NCBI GenBank assembly: GCA_964420285.1
Contig: CAYQTE010000005.1
Span: 56,251 to 120,250, forward strand
Source: CAYQTE01 sp964420285
Lineage (GTDB): Bacteria > Planctomycetota > Phycisphaerae > Tepidisphaerales > Tepidisphaeraceae
DNA length: 64,000 nucleotides
Reading direction: 5' to 3'
The notes below the pieces were generated by a model. That model had not been told where the DNA came from. It was given only the letters and a program-made list of their open reading frames with translations, and made no database searches. This document shows, piece by piece, positions 62,654 to 64,000 of the stretch. Positions within the stretch are counted from its first letter, which is position 1. Each line of letters begins with the position of its first letter. Made by a program: the position numbers and the translations under genes.

Positions 62654-63679
62654 TCAGTTTCCCGTCGAGCGATCATAGGCAAGCAGGGCGTCGGCCGTCA
62701 CCGGCGCGACCGCAAAAACCGTCCCATGCCGGCAACCCTCCGGCAGCTTGATGTTGGCGGTGATGTCGGTCCAGTTCTTGAGATCGGTGGATTCGACGGC
62801 CCCGAAATGCTGTTCGCGGTAACAATCAAAGAAGATCACGTACTTCTGGCCGAGTTGAATCGCGGTGGGGCCTTCAACCCAGTTACGCGTGATGGCCGGC
62901 GAAACGTCGGTGAACGGCCCTTCCATGCTCGTCGAGACGGCGGTGTGGAGGTCTTTCCTGGCGATCGGGAGAAGCGTTTCGTCCTTGAAGATGAGATAGA
63001 ACCTGCCATCGGCGGGCAGGACGGTCGCGTCGATGCACTCATAGCCCGGATCGAAATACAGTCTCGACGGCGTGAAGGTCTCAAAGTCCTTTGTGGTGGT
63101 GCAATAGACGCGGTGATTGTATTTCTGATCGCTGCCGGTGACGGGATCGCCGCTCTGGGCGGTTTCGGGAAACGCGCCGGGGATCGTGCTGGACCAGAAG
63201 ATGATGTACTGCTGATGGGCCTGGTCCCAGTGAACTTCCGGCGCCCAGGTGTTGAGCGCCGTGGGATGATTCTTATTGACGTCGATCGCCCGCTGCGGCG
63301 ACCAGTGAATCAGATCCCTGCTGGATGAATAGCCGATCGTCACGCCGGTCCAGGAGTCGGTCCAGACCATCCGGTATACGCCATCGGGCCCCAGCAAAAT
63401 GCACGGGTCGCGAAAGAGTTTCGACTCGCCGACGGCCGGCGCCAGGTAGCTCTTGCCGCCGTGCAAGGCGGTGTAGTGATAACCATCATCGCTGAGTGCC
63501 AGGTGCAAGCCGTCTTCGCCGCCGTTGGTGAAGTAGCAGAACACATACTGCGACGCCGGCCCGGCGGCCGCGGCGGGGGTGTTGCGTATGGGGGCGCAGG
63601 CGGTTGCCAGCACCAGGGTTATTGCCGCCGCCAGCAGGCATACGGCCGCCGCTCGCCGACGGAATTTCAAAATGCACAT
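62654..63679 (-). CDS. GH43-like five-bladed propeller lipoprotein
   Basis: 341 aa. Lipoprotein signal ending VLATAC (about residue 28). Motifs RDPCILLG (catalytic-base Asp), NTWAPEVHWD, ECIDATVLPADG and WVEGPTAIQ (candidate acid Glu) follow the GH43/GH-F clan order. It likely cleaves arabinosyl or related side chains; the exact subfamily is uncertain. ATG 63679 has AAGGAGATCGGC; the GTG five codons upstream does not. Confidence 0.82.
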   Translation of the reverse strand: MCILKFRRRAAAVCLLAAAITLVLATACAPIRNTPAAAAGPASQYVFCYFTNGGEDGLHLALSDDGYHYTALHGGKSYLAPAVGESKLFRDPCILLGPDGVYRMVWTDSWTGVTIGYSSSRDLIHWSPQRAIDVNKNHPTALNTWAPEVHWDQAHQQYIIFWSSTIPGAFPETAQSGDPVTGSDQKYNHRVYCTTTKDFETFTPSRLYFDPGYECIDATVLPADGRFYLIFKDETLLPIARKDLHTAVSTSMEGPFTDVSPAITRNWVEGPTAIQLGQKYVIFFDCYREQHFGAVESTDLKNWTDITANIKLPEGCRHGTVFAVAPVTADALLAYDRSTGN

Positions 63680-63780
63680 GCCGATCTCCTTCACAACTTT
63701 GACATTCGCGGTTCACCGACTTGACGAAGGGGAGATTGTAGCCACGGAGCACACCGAGGCCACAGGGTAGCGCCGCCGAG

Positions 63781-63992
63781 AGTGCCCGATTTTCCGGGCG
63801 ATGGTAACTCGATGCGGAGCAACCTCTTACCCCTCCCCTTGTACTCAGGGGGAGGGTTGGGTGGGGGTCGACCGCTATGGCGTCGGTCGCGCCTTCGAAA
63901 TGGCAGCACCTCTGGCGAAGAACCCCCACCTCCGTCCTCCCCCTGAGTACAAGGGGAGGAGGAAAAGACAGGCTCCCGGAAAATCGGGCACT
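63781..63992 (+). mobile_element. MITE-like repeat, copy 4
   Basis: The cleanest copy. Terminal inverted repeats AGTGCCCGATTTTCCGG (63781-63797) and CCGGAAAATCGGGCACT (63976-63992) are perfect over 17 bp. The interior has two C-rich/G-rich hairpins with GTAC cores and a GGTGGGGGT/ACCCCCACC pair. No open frame of note. Length 212 bp. Confidence 0.82.
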
Positions 63993-64000
63993 GTCGCGCC

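Overview
The window is high-GC DNA from a Gram-negative bacterium that is almost certainly a planctomycete, most likely of the Phycisphaerae type. This is inferred from three things. Two very large exported proteins start with the planctomycete extracellular motif (LEPRVLLSS at the left edge, ERLECRRLMSS at 52.8 kb). Four proteins end in PEP-CTERM tails. The region is dense in secreted or lipidated glycoside hydrolases. An lpxK gene implies lipid A. A run of 100 N at 53226-53325 marks a scaffold join, so this is a draft assembly, possibly a MAG.

Layout. 1-1819 (-): 5' part of an exported protein with a C39-like cysteine peptidase core, cut by the window edge. 2058-6405 (+): glycine cleavage operon gcvT-gcvH-gcvPA-gcvPB. 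6.4-12.1 kb (+): tandem array of four paralogous PEP-CTERM proteins whose leader and 3' hairpins were duplicated with them. 12.06-13.3 kb (-): PilZ-like protein and a PEGA-type lipoprotein. 13.6-25.3 kb: polysaccharide-utilisation region with GH59, GH2, GH43, a two-gene ABC importer core (double-length permease plus ATPase with AAA-associated C-terminus) and GH3. 25.4-27.6 kb (+): secreted beta-propeller protein and a DUF433/DUF5615 toxin-antitoxin pair. 27.7-34.3 kb (-): ammonium transporter, FHA-GAF histidine kinase, rhomboid protease and an unknown membrane protein. 34.4-40 kb: glycosyltransferase-like protein and a divergent pair of GH2 enzymes. 40.1-49.1 kb: truA, small proteins, cydAB, a DUF4143 ATPase, an OpgC-like acyltransferase and three small unrelated genes. 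49.3-56.6 kb: two very large secreted proteins, one with near-identical 147-bp internal repeats that evidently broke the assembly. 56.8-63.7 kb: lpxK-gluQRS, a lipoprotein, a coiled-coil/winged-helix protein, moeA, trmB, a Cu/Zn SOD-like protein and a GH43-like lipoprotein.

How it fits together. Housekeeping modules (glycine cleavage, TruA, TrmB, GluQRS, LpxK, MoeA, CydAB) alternate with an extracellular programme: enzymes removing galactosyl, xylosyl/arabinosyl and glucosyl residues, an importer core, and surface proteins. No sigma/anti-sigma pair, SusCD pair, substrate-binding protein, exosortase, integrase, CRISPR array, rRNA or convincing tRNA is visible.

The most notable non-coding content is a MITE-like element of about 212 bp with terminal inverted repeats, present four times (6.5, 12.6, 13.4 and 63.8 kb; one copy internally deleted, one inverted). 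Next are the hairpins duplicated with the PEP-CTERM genes, whose stem changes are all G-U compatible. The most interesting gene context is an ammonium transporter encoded 8 bp downstream of a soluble histidine kinase.
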